A stretch of 33,919 nt of DNA from positions 1 to 33,919 of the IMG/VR virus record IMGVR_UViG_3300027976_000116, one strand, 5' to 3'. A model generated the notes under the pieces. It did no database searches. It had not been told where the DNA came from and was given only the letters and a program-made list of their open reading frames with translations. Source of the stretch: a virus. This document shows positions 26,082 to 33,919 of this stretch, piece after piece (positions within the stretch are counted from its first letter, which is position 1; the number at the start of each line of letters is the position of its first letter). Both the position numbers and the translations under genes were made by a program.

Positions 26082-26832
26082 CTTTTACCTTATCTGCTTT
26101 ATATTTATTTCCGTCTTTATCTAATTTCCATCCTTGCTTAAGCAACTCTTGCCATTCGGCTCTTTCAATATCTTGTTTTGCTCTGGTTTCTTTCATCTCT
26201 GCTGCCCAAGCGTCTCTTAATTCTTGAGGGTAAGCGCTTTCTTCTCTGTCATCCCAGAATGAACCAATCGTGTACCTAACACCTTCTGTAATTAAAGATA
26301 CTTCATGCATATTATTAAATCCACCGTCAAAAACAGCAAGCATTCCAGTTTCAGGAGTTATTGTAATATCTTGATTTGGAAATCTTAATGTTCCTCCTTC
26401 AAAATCTCTGTTCAAATAAAGAAATGCAGCATACCTACTTCTTGTAAATGCTCCAGAGTTTCCTTCTGCATCTGTATTGTCTGAGTGTATTCTTGCGTAT
26501 GCTCCTGGCTCCCATTTTTGTGTATGGTATCCAATTTCAGAAATTATAGAGGGATCTTTATCGTGAACGGAGGCAATGCCTTCAATGATCCCAGTTTTAA
26601 TTTGAGAAAAAATATCTGCAGGAAGACCTTCTTGTTCAATCTCTAAATCATTATCTTGTGGCAATATTGATGAGTAAGACTCATAAAATGAAATTGGAGT
26701 CCAGTTAATTTTACTAGAGATTGCCTGCTTATCTAAGACATTAATTATTTTTTGGCATTCTTCATGAGTTAAAATATTTTCATATAAAACAATGTCTTTT
26801 GTTAATCTTTTTTTGTTTGACAAATTTATCAT
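26074..26832 (-). CDS. 2-oxoglutarate/Fe(II) dioxygenase 7 (Arg type, C-terminal extension)
   Basis: A 252-residue member. Iron ligands are H116 and D118 (ARIHSDNT) and H176 (NNMHEVSL), and R186 is the 2-oxoglutarate anchor. The core contains YLNRDFEGGTLRFP. About 55 extra residues follow the core, highly charged and helical (WAAEMKETRAKQDIERAEW), an extension its siblings lack that may bind a partner or substrate. It starts 2 nt after the preceding stop, without a clear ribosome site, which suggests coupled translation. Confidence 0.88.
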   Translation of the reverse strand: MINLSNKKRLTKDIVLYENILTHEECQKIINVLDKQAISSKINWTPISFYESYSSILPQDNDLEIEQEGLPADIFSQIKTGIIEGIASVHDKDPSIISEIGYHTQKWEPGAYARIHSDNTDAEGNSGAFTRSRYAAFLYLNRDFEGGTLRFPNQDITITPETGMLAVFDGGFNNMHEVSLITEGVRYTIGSFWDDREESAYPQELRDAWAAEMKETRAKQDIERAEWQELLKQGWKLDKDGNKYKADKVKDA

Positions 26833-26834
26833 AT

Positions 26835-27584
26835 CTACACCCCTAGCCTTGGATTTAATCTAGCAGATTCTTCATCTGTTAAAAATATTCTGTAATACTC
26901 TTCTGATGCATCTGGTTGTTTTTTTCCAGTATGTTCAGTTATTTCCCAAAAAAATGGACAGGTATATCTTATTGAACCTTTTACTTCTGTTACTCCATGA
27001 ACATAGTTCATATCCCCTGGAAAAAAATATGCTGCACCTTTTTTTGGCTTAAACTTAATTCCCTGATGAGGAAAATATAATTCTCCACCCTCATAATCAT
27101 CGTTTAAATAAAACAAGCTAGATAAATCATAGTTTGGAAAATCATTTGGCAATCCTGCATCTCTACCCTCATGAAGTTCTTTGTCTGCATGAGGATTTTG
27201 AAATTGTCCTGGAAGCCACCTGACTATAGTTGTTCCCGTTGGAATAACTTTAACATTAAAAAATTCTTCAACTATTGGTTTTAGCCTTTTAAATAGTCCT
27301 GCAATAATGGGAGCAATTGTTGGGTCATTTTTATTTAAAGTTGGACTGGTTGCAACTCTATCTTTCCAGTACTCGGAATCATAAACTACTGTTCCATTTT
27401 CATTAATATGACTTTCTGTTACATCCCAAATAGTAATTTTTTTTGCAGCTTTTTCTAAAAACTCTATCTCATCGCTTGTCATAAAGTTTTCTAGCTCAAC
27501 AATATTTTCTTTGCCGCTTCCAAAAAATCCTGATGGAGTAATTGATGCTATTCTATTTACAAGCAAAGGATTATTATTATTCAT
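26835..27584 (-). CDS. 2-oxoglutarate/Fe(II) dioxygenase 6 (Arg type)
   Basis: A 249-residue member. Iron ligands are H132 and D134 (NPHADKE) and H196 (YVHGVTEV), with R206 as the 2-oxoglutarate anchor. The core strand NDDYEGGELYFPHQGIKF is very close to the family consensus. A longer frame from 27620 exists, but ATG 27584 is preferred because a TGGTATAAT box lies exactly 6 nt before it, fitting a leaderless mRNA. The stop codon of the preceding gene is part of that same promoter box. It is the first gene of a second transcription unit in the island. Confidence 0.88.
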   Translation of the reverse strand: MNNNNPLLVNRIASITPSGFFGSGKENIVELENFMTSDEIEFLEKAAKKITIWDVTESHINENGTVVYDSEYWKDRVATSPTLNKNDPTIAPIIAGLFKRLKPIVEEFFNVKVIPTGTTIVRWLPGQFQNPHADKELHEGRDAGLPNDFPNYDLSSLFYLNDDYEGGELYFPHQGIKFKPKKGAAYFFPGDMNYVHGVTEVKGSIRYTCPFFWEITEHTGKKQPDASEEYYRIFLTDEESARLNPRLGV

Positions 27585-27590
27585 ACTAGT

Positions 27591-27599
27591 ATTATACCA
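27591..27599 (-). promoter_or_regulatory. Extended -10 promoter overlapping a stop codon, leaderless start
   Basis: The minus strand reads TGGTATAAT. The TAA inside the box is the stop codon of the preceding gene, and 6 nt separate the box from ATG 27584. It provides a fresh start for dioxygenases 6-9 and the SDR. Confidence 0.65.
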
Positions 27600-28305
27600 G
27601 ATTTCTTTTATCGTTAACATGGAGTTTTAAAGTTTTTGTTTCATGGTTGCCCAAAGACTCTCCATTTTCATTTACAGCGTTTCTATACCAGTCTGTCCAT
27701 TCCCCTGATTGATTTAAAACTTGTGATGCCTCCCCATAACTTTTATTAGCCTTTTCCCTTGTTCTATTTTTATCAGCGTACTCAACTATATCTATTGTTG
27801 AATTATCTAAATTAGTTAAAGAAATTGGAATAAGTGTGGCAAGAGGTGTTCCTGCTTTTATCTTTACTTTTTTATGTGCAGACTTTACCTTAATTGCAAG
27901 AGGTAGAGGATTACCATAAAATGATGTACTTATTAAAGATGACATGGTTTCAAAGTCTTCATTAAAATAGTTTACGGGGTTAATAGATAAAAGGCTTACC
28001 TGCTCATCTGTTTTAAAAATTAAACCTGTGTTAAAACTAAGTGTTGCCTGGCCCCTTCCTGTGTAACATACACTTTGGCCATTAAGGATAGAAACATTAT
28101 TGTCGCCTTGATCACTTATACCATTCCAAGTAAAAATAATATCAAGGGAGCAAGATAGATCCCATCCAACCATATTTGCCTGAGTTACTGGAAAGCAGCG
28201 ATAGGCATGTTTCTCTGAAGTCTTGTCCATCCAATCTCTTTTAATTGACATAGGGGATATATCAATTTTTGAATCTAATGTTTTTTCAACAGAAATATTT
28301 AACAC
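27592..28305 (-). CDS. DUF6065-like beta-rich protein of unknown function
   Basis: A 237-residue protein without the dioxygenase iron signature. It reads like the DUF6065 family known from phages and oxygenase gene clusters: AYRCFPVTQANMVGWDL near 34-50, then a Trp-Asn-Gly turn (FTWNG), a GRGQATLSF strand, a FKTDEQVSLLSINP strand and KIKAGTPLATLIPI near 150. The match is from memory of the family's appearance. It starts with GTG overlapping the previous stop by one base (TAGTG). Its place inside the dioxygenase operon suggests a partner or substrate-handling role. Confidence 0.65.
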   Translation of the reverse strand: MLNISVEKTLDSKIDISPMSIKRDWMDKTSEKHAYRCFPVTQANMVGWDLSCSLDIIFTWNGISDQGDNNVSILNGQSVCYTGRGQATLSFNTGLIFKTDEQVSLLSINPVNYFNEDFETMSSLISTSFYGNPLPLAIKVKSAHKKVKIKAGTPLATLIPISLTNLDNSTIDIVEYADKNRTREKANKSYGEASQVLNQSGEWTDWYRNAVNENGESLGNHETKTLKLHVNDKRNLV

Positions 28306-28961
28306 TAGTCTGAATCCGAAACATACATCTGGGGGGTGTGAAACTTTTCATTATAATCTAGCATTGTTACAATAGAATACTTTGTTCCAGAATGAACCTC
28401 CATAGCTTGATGTGGGTACATAAAGTTTGAGGGGAATATGTATAAATCTCCAGCCTGTGGTTTTACTTTTAAATTTTGCAGCCTAAAATAAAGCTCTCCC
28501 CCTTCATAGTCATCATTTACATAAGCAACTAAAGATACTGTGCAGTTATAAGAAAAACCATGATCATGGTGCTCCATAAAGTGCTGTCCTGGACCATACT
28601 TAATAAAATTAAAAGCTTCCCAGTATTTTAACCCATTAATGTTATAGTGTTTTGCATAATCTTCAACGGCTGGGCTTTGAGCATCATAAACATCTTGCCA
28701 TAGTGACTGAAGGTTTAAAGATACGGGCCTTTTATCCTTTTCAATATCTATTTTCTTAAATTTAAAATCATTACAGTCTCTATACTCTGGCATTAACTGC
28801 TGATATCCTACGTATGCTGGAAGCCAACTATATCCCGTCTTATCTCCAACTGGTTTTAAATTCTGTTCAAGTTTATTAATTACATCGATTTCTTTTTTAA
28901 TTACACCTTTGTAGCAAATGATGCCATTGCCCAAATCAATCTTTTCTGTCCATGTTTGCAT
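28305..28961 (-). CDS. 2-oxoglutarate/Fe(II) dioxygenase 5 (Lys type, paralogue of dioxygenase 1)
   Basis: A 218-residue member. Iron ligands are H131 and D133 (MEHHDHGFSY) and H184 (YPHQAMEV), with K194 as the 2-oxoglutarate anchor. It closely resembles the first dioxygenase of the island (32153-32842): both share an N-terminal TWT...DLG opening, a RDC-x-DFK motif, GFSYN-x-TVSLV and KPQAGDLYIFPS. A longer frame from 29021 would overlap the preceding gene by 50 nt. ATG 28961 is preferred because it aligns with the paralogue and has AAGGA 7 nt upstream. A TGGTAAACT box inside the preceding gene (29054-29062) could be an extra promoter. Confidence 0.88.
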   Translation of the reverse strand: MQTWTEKIDLGNGIICYKGVIKKEIDVINKLEQNLKPVGDKTGYSWLPAYVGYQQLMPEYRDCNDFKFKKIDIEKDKRPVSLNLQSLWQDVYDAQSPAVEDYAKHYNINGLKYWEAFNFIKYGPGQHFMEHHDHGFSYNCTVSLVAYVNDDYEGGELYFRLQNLKVKPQAGDLYIFPSNFMYPHQAMEVHSGTKYSIVTMLDYNEKFHTPQMYVSDSD

Positions 28962-28971
28962 AACATATTCC

Positions 28972-29763
28972 TTATCTATACTCTCTCTTTGACCATATCT
29001 TATTCTTATATATCCCGCCATCAGGCTGACGATAAAAGTTTGCGTTCTCTACTAGTTTACCATAAATTTTGTTTTGATTTGACACTTCTATTTGGTGATC
29101 CCAGTCTTCTCTTTTAAATGGAAGAATTTGCAAGTATGGGGTTCCAGCAGGAATGGTTCCTTCCCAACCATTAGCAACAAAAAATGGAAATGTTCCAAGA
29201 ATATGCACTTTATCAGAGTCAACAATACCTGTTGTGTTCATAAATGGAAGATCAAACCTGTTCATGGGTGTCATAAATAAAGCACTGTAGCCATCTGGAA
29301 GCTCTAGGCCCCATTCAGAATACCAAGCAAAGTGATCTTTATAAAACCCTGCAGGGTGTTGAAACTGTGGCATTTCTGGTCTTTGCGTGCAAAAATCCTT
29401 ATACTTTAGATCATCTATTTTTACATCAATCTTTTCTTGTTGATTTATAAAAAAGGTAATATCGCATGGTGTTTTTAAAACATATCCAGTTAAGAAACCA
29501 TCTAAAATTGCAGGACAAGCTTTCCAAGTAGGAATTTTGCCGTAGTCATCAACCGTACCTTCTTTAGGGAATGGACAAACTTCTTTAGTAGCTTTATAGT
29601 ATTCATCTGTGTATGGGTTTTTTGCAAATCTATCAGCATCCTTATACCAATTCGGAAGTACAGACTGAGTTGAATCGGGCATGTGGGGACTGTCTTTTTT
29701 AATCCAAGGTCTATAAGATTTAAAGATAATTAAATTTTTTATTTTTTGAGATGGATCACTCAT
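28972..29763 (-). CDS. Unknown beta-rich partner protein in the dioxygenase operon
   Basis: A 263-residue protein without an HxD...H signature. It has many aromatic residues and prolines (SVLPNWYKDADRF near 33, then GFYKDHFAWYSEWGLELPDG), and a C-terminal part, NGWEGTIPAGTPYLQILPF, that echoes the AGTPLATLIPI strand of the DUF6065-like neighbour. The two may be distant relatives with the same jelly-roll strand order. It starts one base after the preceding stop and precedes dioxygenase 5 by 10 nt. I do not recognise the family with certainty; a cupin-like or substrate-presenting protein is possible. Confidence 0.75.
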   Translation of the reverse strand: MSDPSQKIKNLIIFKSYRPWIKKDSPHMPDSTQSVLPNWYKDADRFAKNPYTDEYYKATKEVCPFPKEGTVDDYGKIPTWKACPAILDGFLTGYVLKTPCDITFFINQQEKIDVKIDDLKYKDFCTQRPEMPQFQHPAGFYKDHFAWYSEWGLELPDGYSALFMTPMNRFDLPFMNTTGIVDSDKVHILGTFPFFVANGWEGTIPAGTPYLQILPFKREDWDHQIEVSNQNKIYGKLVENANFYRQPDGGIYKNKIWSKREYR

Positions 29764-29764
29764 C

Positions 29765-30490
29765 TTATTTATGGCCTATATCATTTATGTCTGTCATAAC
29801 GACTACGCAGTATTTTGTTCCAGAAACCATGGGTAGGGATGCGTGCTCATATATATAGTTAGAGGGACATAAAACAATATCTCCAACTCTTGGCTTATGT
29901 GTAAAGTTGTCCATTCTCGGAAATTTTAATTCGCCTCCTAAATAGTCATCATTGATGTAAACAACTGCAGAAACTGTACAATTATATGCAGGTCCGTGGT
30001 CTGCATGAATATTGAAGTGTGTACCCTCTCCTTCATACTTTACAAAATTAAATGCTTCATAATACACAACATTAATACCCCAATACCCAGCATAGTCATC
30101 TACACAGTATTTAAGTTTTTGATAAATTTCTTCATGGAGATCTAACAACTCCTCGTTAGTACTATTTCTTGCACCAAGATTTTCTTGTTTATATTTAAAA
30201 TCTACACAGTCTCTTGCTTTCTTAATTGGAGTTGTAGAATTTGTTACTGTTGCTTCTGACCACTTATACGTTTTTTTTTCATTTAAGTTTGACTCAAGAG
30301 TTTTAATATATCTTTCAGAGTCCTCTTGAGAAAAGGTATTTCTATAAATATTAATGCCAAGAGAGGGATTTTCAACAATAAAACCATTTTCTAAAACTTT
30401 TGAAGCAAATCTGTTACTTGACGTCTCAGACCTATCTTTTAAAAACCAAGCATTATTATTTTCATCATACGGCTGATCTACTAAATTCAT
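29765..30490 (-). CDS. 2-oxoglutarate/Fe(II) dioxygenase 4 (Lys type)
   Basis: A 241-residue member. Iron ligands are H162 and D164 (NIHADHGPAY) and H216 (YEHASLPM), with K226 as the 2-oxoglutarate anchor. It belongs with dioxygenases 1 and 5 in sharing RDCVDFKYK (residues 93-101) and the YNCTVSAVVYINDDYLGGEL core. It has an extra N-terminal segment of about 40 residues. An AAGGAG ribosome site and a TGGTAAACT box 35 nt upstream of ATG mark the start of a transcription unit. The 104-bp gap upstream holds only that promoter. Confidence 0.88.
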   Translation of the reverse strand: MNLVDQPYDENNNAWFLKDRSETSSNRFASKVLENGFIVENPSLGINIYRNTFSQEDSERYIKTLESNLNEKKTYKWSEATVTNSTTPIKKARDCVDFKYKQENLGARNSTNEELLDLHEEIYQKLKYCVDDYAGYWGINVVYYEAFNFVKYEGEGTHFNIHADHGPAYNCTVSAVVYINDDYLGGELKFPRMDNFTHKPRVGDIVLCPSNYIYEHASLPMVSGTKYCVVVMTDINDIGHK

Positions 30491-30525
30491 TTTTATCTCC
30501 TTAAATATAATTCTTGATACTTACT

Positions 30526-30534
30526 AGTTTACCA
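30526..30534 (-). promoter_or_regulatory. Extended -10 promoter before dioxygenase 4
   Basis: The minus strand reads TGGTAAACT, 35 nt from ATG 30490. A TTGACA hexamer lies upstream but only 10 nt from the -10 core, too close for standard -35 spacing, so it is probably coincidental. Confidence 0.5.
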
Positions 30535-30594
30535 CTATTTTTGTCAAATGTGGTTTTCTAAATTTTTAATAATCATATTTATCTTCTTTTCTTT

Positions 30595-31077
30595 TTATTT
30601 TTCATCTCTAATAAAGGTAGTAAGCGTATACCTTTCTCCGTCTGTAACTGGTAGCACTGTATGCGTGTACTCCAAACTTGATGGATGAATTACTAGTTGA
30701 CCAGATTTTGGCTGATGGGTTAACCCTAGATTTTTATAAAATATCTGACCTCCTAAAAAATTATCATTAATATATAAAACAACTCCATATTTAATTCTTT
30801 GATCTTTGTTGCTATCAAAATGATCTTCCCAAACCGTTTCTTTGTCCGTCATATTTATATGTCTCATTATTTGAGTATGAAAACTTTTATCAAACAATAG
30901 TTCTATTCTAGATTTAATATTTTTCATAAGCTTGTGTTCATTTGAGTTTAATATTTTAGTCTTAATATAGTTGTCCTTTTGTTTAAACTCTTTATGTCTT
31001 TTCTTGCATTCATTAGTTAAATACTTTATTTCTTTTTTTGACAAAAAATCATTAATTATTAATATGTCGTTATCCAT
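30595..31077 (-). CDS. 2-oxoglutarate/Fe(II) dioxygenase 3 (Arg type, compact)
   Basis: A 160-residue protein, the shortest intact member of the set. Iron ligands are H86 and D88 (WEDHFDSN) and H139 (YTHTVLPV), with R149 as the 2-oxoglutarate anchor. It consists of the catalytic core plus only about 80 lead residues. ATG 31077 overlaps the previous stop by one base (TAATG), which is preferred over a TTG at 31089 lying inside the upstream gene. The gene is coupled to dioxygenase 2. Confidence 0.86.
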   Translation of the reverse strand: MDNDILIINDFLSKKEIKYLTNECKKRHKEFKQKDNYIKTKILNSNEHKLMKNIKSRIELLFDKSFHTQIMRHINMTDKETVWEDHFDSNKDQRIKYGVVLYINDNFLGGQIFYKNLGLTHQPKSGQLVIHPSSLEYTHTVLPVTDGERYTLTTFIRDEK

Positions 31078-31637
31078 TATCTCATCCAACTTGCTATTGA
31101 GTATCTTGTTCCTTTTGTAACTTCCGTCACAAAATGAGAAAAAACGTAACTAGAAGGAAACACAACCATATCTCCAGATTCTGGTTTAATTTTTACGTCA
31201 AAGTTTTTAAAATGTAATTCTCCACCCTCATAATTATCGTTTAAATAAAAAATAGTTGATATTCTTTTAAAATTAGCTCCCCCATCATCCATATGCAAGT
31301 CAAACTTCCCTCCTACTTCATATTTTAATATTTTATATGGGTCTTTAGATCTAAGGGCAACGTTATACTGAGAACAATAGTCTTTCTCTACTCCCCCTAA
31401 CAATACATTTAAATTATTGCATAGGATATTTAGTGTATCTGAACTATCTTCATTTACTTTTCTAGGAACATTAAAAGCTAAAGTGTTTCTAGTATTCTTG
31501 TCTAGCTCAAGAATACCATTTTTTTGTATATACTCAAACTTCCAAAGATCTTCAGGTATATTTTTAATATTTTTTAAAATTTGAGTATCTATACCTTTAT
31601 ATAAAATTATTCCTGGATAAAGTTCTACACTATTCAT
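31077..31637 (-). CDS. 2-oxoglutarate/Fe(II) dioxygenase 2 (Arg type)
   Basis: A 186-residue member. Iron ligands are H115 and D117 (DLHMDDGG) and H168 (FSHFVTEV), with R178 as the 2-oxoglutarate anchor. The core carries FYLNDNYEGGELHF followed by KPESGDMVVFPSS. It overlaps the upstream gene by 8 nt (ATGAATAG) and the downstream gene by one base, so three consecutive genes are translationally coupled. The length is close to the minimal P4H catalytic unit. It ends ten residues after the anchor, with no C-terminal extension. Confidence 0.87.
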   Translation of the reverse strand: MNSVELYPGIILYKGIDTQILKNIKNIPEDLWKFEYIQKNGILELDKNTRNTLAFNVPRKVNEDSSDTLNILCNNLNVLLGGVEKDYCSQYNVALRSKDPYKILKYEVGGKFDLHMDDGGANFKRISTIFYLNDNYEGGELHFKNFDVKIKPESGDMVVFPSSYVFSHFVTEVTKGTRYSIASWMR

Positions 31638-32127
31638 AATATTTTCTTAAAAATTTACTCATAAACCAATTTGGATACATCTTGTTTCTTTCTTTTGACC
31701 AAAACATACATATGGCATATACATCTTTGTTGTTATAGATAGAACTCAATAAGTCTTTGTTATTATCAAAAATAAATGTTTTTCCTTCATTGTCACCAGA
31801 TAAAAATGTAACAGTTTTACAAATAAAAGATTTTGTATTTTTTGTTTCTAATACTGAATCTTTGTTAATTTTTACCAACTGAGAGTAATCTGGAAATATA
31901 GTATCAGAAATATCAAATAAATTAGATACGGACAGTTGTAGGCTAAGTCCAAACTCTTCTAAAAATCTTTGAAGAATGCGACTTACTTTATAAACAAAGT
32001 CTACATCAATATAAAAAGTAGACCAGTAGTTTGTATTTCTTCCAATTTGCCAATTATCTATTTTTAATAAATTTTCATTGACATCTATAAGTGTATTTTT
32101 ATCAATAATATTGTCTACTAAAATCAT
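31630..32127 (-). CDS. Probable degenerate (pseudo-enzyme) relative of the dioxygenases
   Basis: A 165-residue protein in the same coupled gene string. It contains TVTFLSGDNEGKTFIFDN, which lines up with the siblings' FYLNDNYEGGELHF strand, but it has no HxD before it and no distal His or Arg/Lys anchor after it. The first half (NWQIGRNTNYWSTFYIDVDF) is short and helical/beta mixed. If the relationship is right, it has kept the fold and lost the active site, as scaffolding or regulatory pseudo-oxygenases do. The start at ATG 32127 has AAGGAAG upstream, 25 nt after dioxygenase 1. An unrelated small protein is the alternative. Confidence 0.6.
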   Translation of the reverse strand: MILVDNIIDKNTLIDVNENLLKIDNWQIGRNTNYWSTFYIDVDFVYKVSRILQRFLEEFGLSLQLSVSNLFDISDTIFPDYSQLVKINKDSVLETKNTKSFICKTVTFLSGDNEGKTFIFDNNKDLLSSIYNNKDVYAICMFWSKERNKMYPNWFMSKFLRKYYE

Positions 32128-32152
32128 TTATACTTCCTTATTGTATTGTTTC

Positions 32153-32842
32153 TCATTCGTCTGCCGAATAAAACCTTGAACTGTGAAACTTGGAGTTGTA
32201 GTCCAACATTGTAACTATAGAATATTTTGTCCCATTAGATACTGGCATAGCTCTGTGTGGATGAGTAAAAGAAGATGGGAAAATATATAAATCTCCTGCT
32301 TGGGGCTTTAAGTTTAAGCCTTGTAATCTAAAATAAAGCTCTCCACCATCAAAATTATCATTTAAATATCCAACTAAAGATACTGTAGAGTTATATGAAA
32401 ATCCATGATCTACGTGCTCTTGAAAATGTTGACCTTCTCCATATTTTACAAAATTCATTACTTCCCAATATTGCAAATCAATAATTTGATTTTTGTAACA
32501 ATAGTCTTGAGTTGCTTGATACATCCTATCATAACAATCTTGCCATATCTGCTTTAATTCTTCAGTATCTGGATCTACTGCGTGCAGGTCTTCTTTCCTG
32601 TATTTAAAGTCTACACAGTCTCTATACCCTGGAACTTTTCTACTATAGCCAACTAAAGCATCTTGCCATTTGTATTTATTATCACTAAAAATAACTTTTT
32701 CAAGTCTATTAATTATGTCCATTTCTGGAGTATAGATATTCCTGTAAACATAAATACATTGTCCAAGATCCTCAACAGCAGTCCAAGTATTTATAATCAA
32801 ACCTGGATCTACTGCCTCTGGAACTACTTTTGACTTATACAT
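32153..32842 (-). CDS. 2-oxoglutarate/Fe(II) dioxygenase 1 (prolyl-4-hydroxylase-like, Lys type)
   Basis: A 229-residue dioxygenase and the first of the island. Iron ligands are H143 and D145 (QEHVDHGFSY) and H196 (HPHRAMPV). K206, ten residues on, is the 2-oxoglutarate anchor, the same His-to-Lys spacing as in animal collagen prolyl-4-hydroxylase. Upstream of the core is RDCVDFKYRK (74-83), shared with dioxygenases 4 and 5. Enzymes of this fold hydroxylate protein side chains using O2 and 2-oxoglutarate, with Fe(II) bound. A promoter and GGAAG ribosome site precede the start. The gene directly upstream encodes the proline-repeat/Hint protein. Confidence 0.9.
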   Translation of the reverse strand: MYKSKVVPEAVDPGLIINTWTAVEDLGQCIYVYRNIYTPEMDIINRLEKVIFSDNKYKWQDALVGYSRKVPGYRDCVDFKYRKEDLHAVDPDTEELKQIWQDCYDRMYQATQDYCYKNQIIDLQYWEVMNFVKYGEGQHFQEHVDHGFSYNSTVSLVGYLNDNFDGGELYFRLQGLNLKPQAGDLYIFPSSFTHPHRAMPVSNGTKYSIVTMLDYNSKFHSSRFYSADE

Positions 32843-32863
32843 AGAACTTCCAATCTTTATTCT

Positions 32864-32872
32864 AGTATATCA
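32864..32872 (-). promoter_or_regulatory. Extended -10 promoter of the dioxygenase island
   Basis: The minus strand reads TGATATACT, 21 nt from ATG 32842, just after the stop of the Hint-domain gene. It separates control of the island from the fibre gene. Confidence 0.55.
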
Positions 32873-32882
32873 TAAAAGCTTT

Positions 32883-33919
<1,037 letters not shown>

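Noticed and set aside
28962-29021. Longer N-terminus for dioxygenase 5
   Set aside because: It would overlap the upstream gene by 50 nt, and its residues (GYIRIRYGQRES) have no match in the close paralogue; ATG 28961 has a ribosome site.

Overview
The window is a segment of a tailed (siphovirus-type) bacteriophage genome, probably from an uncultured aquatic bacterium. Every supported gene lies on the minus strand, so transcription runs from position 33919 toward 1. The DNA is AT-rich (about one third G+C by eye). Clear AGGAGG ribosome binding sites and several leaderless start sites with a TANNNT box 6-8 nt upstream would suit an actinobacterial host. So would the LamG protein and the tape measure, whose style I associate with freshwater actinophages. 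The host is an inference; no tRNA, integrase or host gene is present to settle it.

Layout in transcription order. (1) 33919-32883: the 3' part of a large structural (tail tip or fibre) protein with PIPAP/FFPP proline repeats, ending in a Hint (intein-like) domain. (2) 32842-24724: an accessory island with nine proteins that keep the HxD...H...R/K signature of prolyl-4-hydroxylase-like 2-oxoglutarate/Fe(II) dioxygenases. A tenth relative seems to have lost its iron ligands, and two beta-rich partner proteins (one DUF6065-like) are interleaved. (3) 24718-23973: a short-chain dehydrogenase/reductase and a possible 23-residue peptide. (4) 23843-21813: a monomeric, B12-dependent class II ribonucleotide reductase. 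(5) 21790-18113: a 1225-residue LamG-type structural protein. (6) 18094-10443: the head module, comprising a small unknown protein, portal, prohead protease with a nested scaffold start, major capsid protein, an Ala-repeat protein, and four neck or connector proteins. (7) 10369-1: the tail module, comprising the tube protein, two paralogous tail-assembly chaperones, a 2751-residue tape measure and the start of a distal or minor tail protein.

The head and tail genes form a standard assembly line. The unusual part is the dioxygenase island, which lies directly downstream of a protein full of tandem proline motifs. The most economical hypothesis is a phage-encoded protein-hydroxylation system acting on its own virion fibre or on host proteins. 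That is inference; the catalytic signatures and the gene adjacency are directly visible.

Regulation: a recurring extended -10 box (TGN-TATAAT, TGN-TATACT or a close variant) sits in ten gene junctions. Four copies are 6-8 nt from a start codon (leaderless), and six have a 21-52 nt leader, most with a Shine-Dalgarno sequence. No gap between genes exceeds about 210 bp. Terminase, lysis and most replication genes are not in the window.
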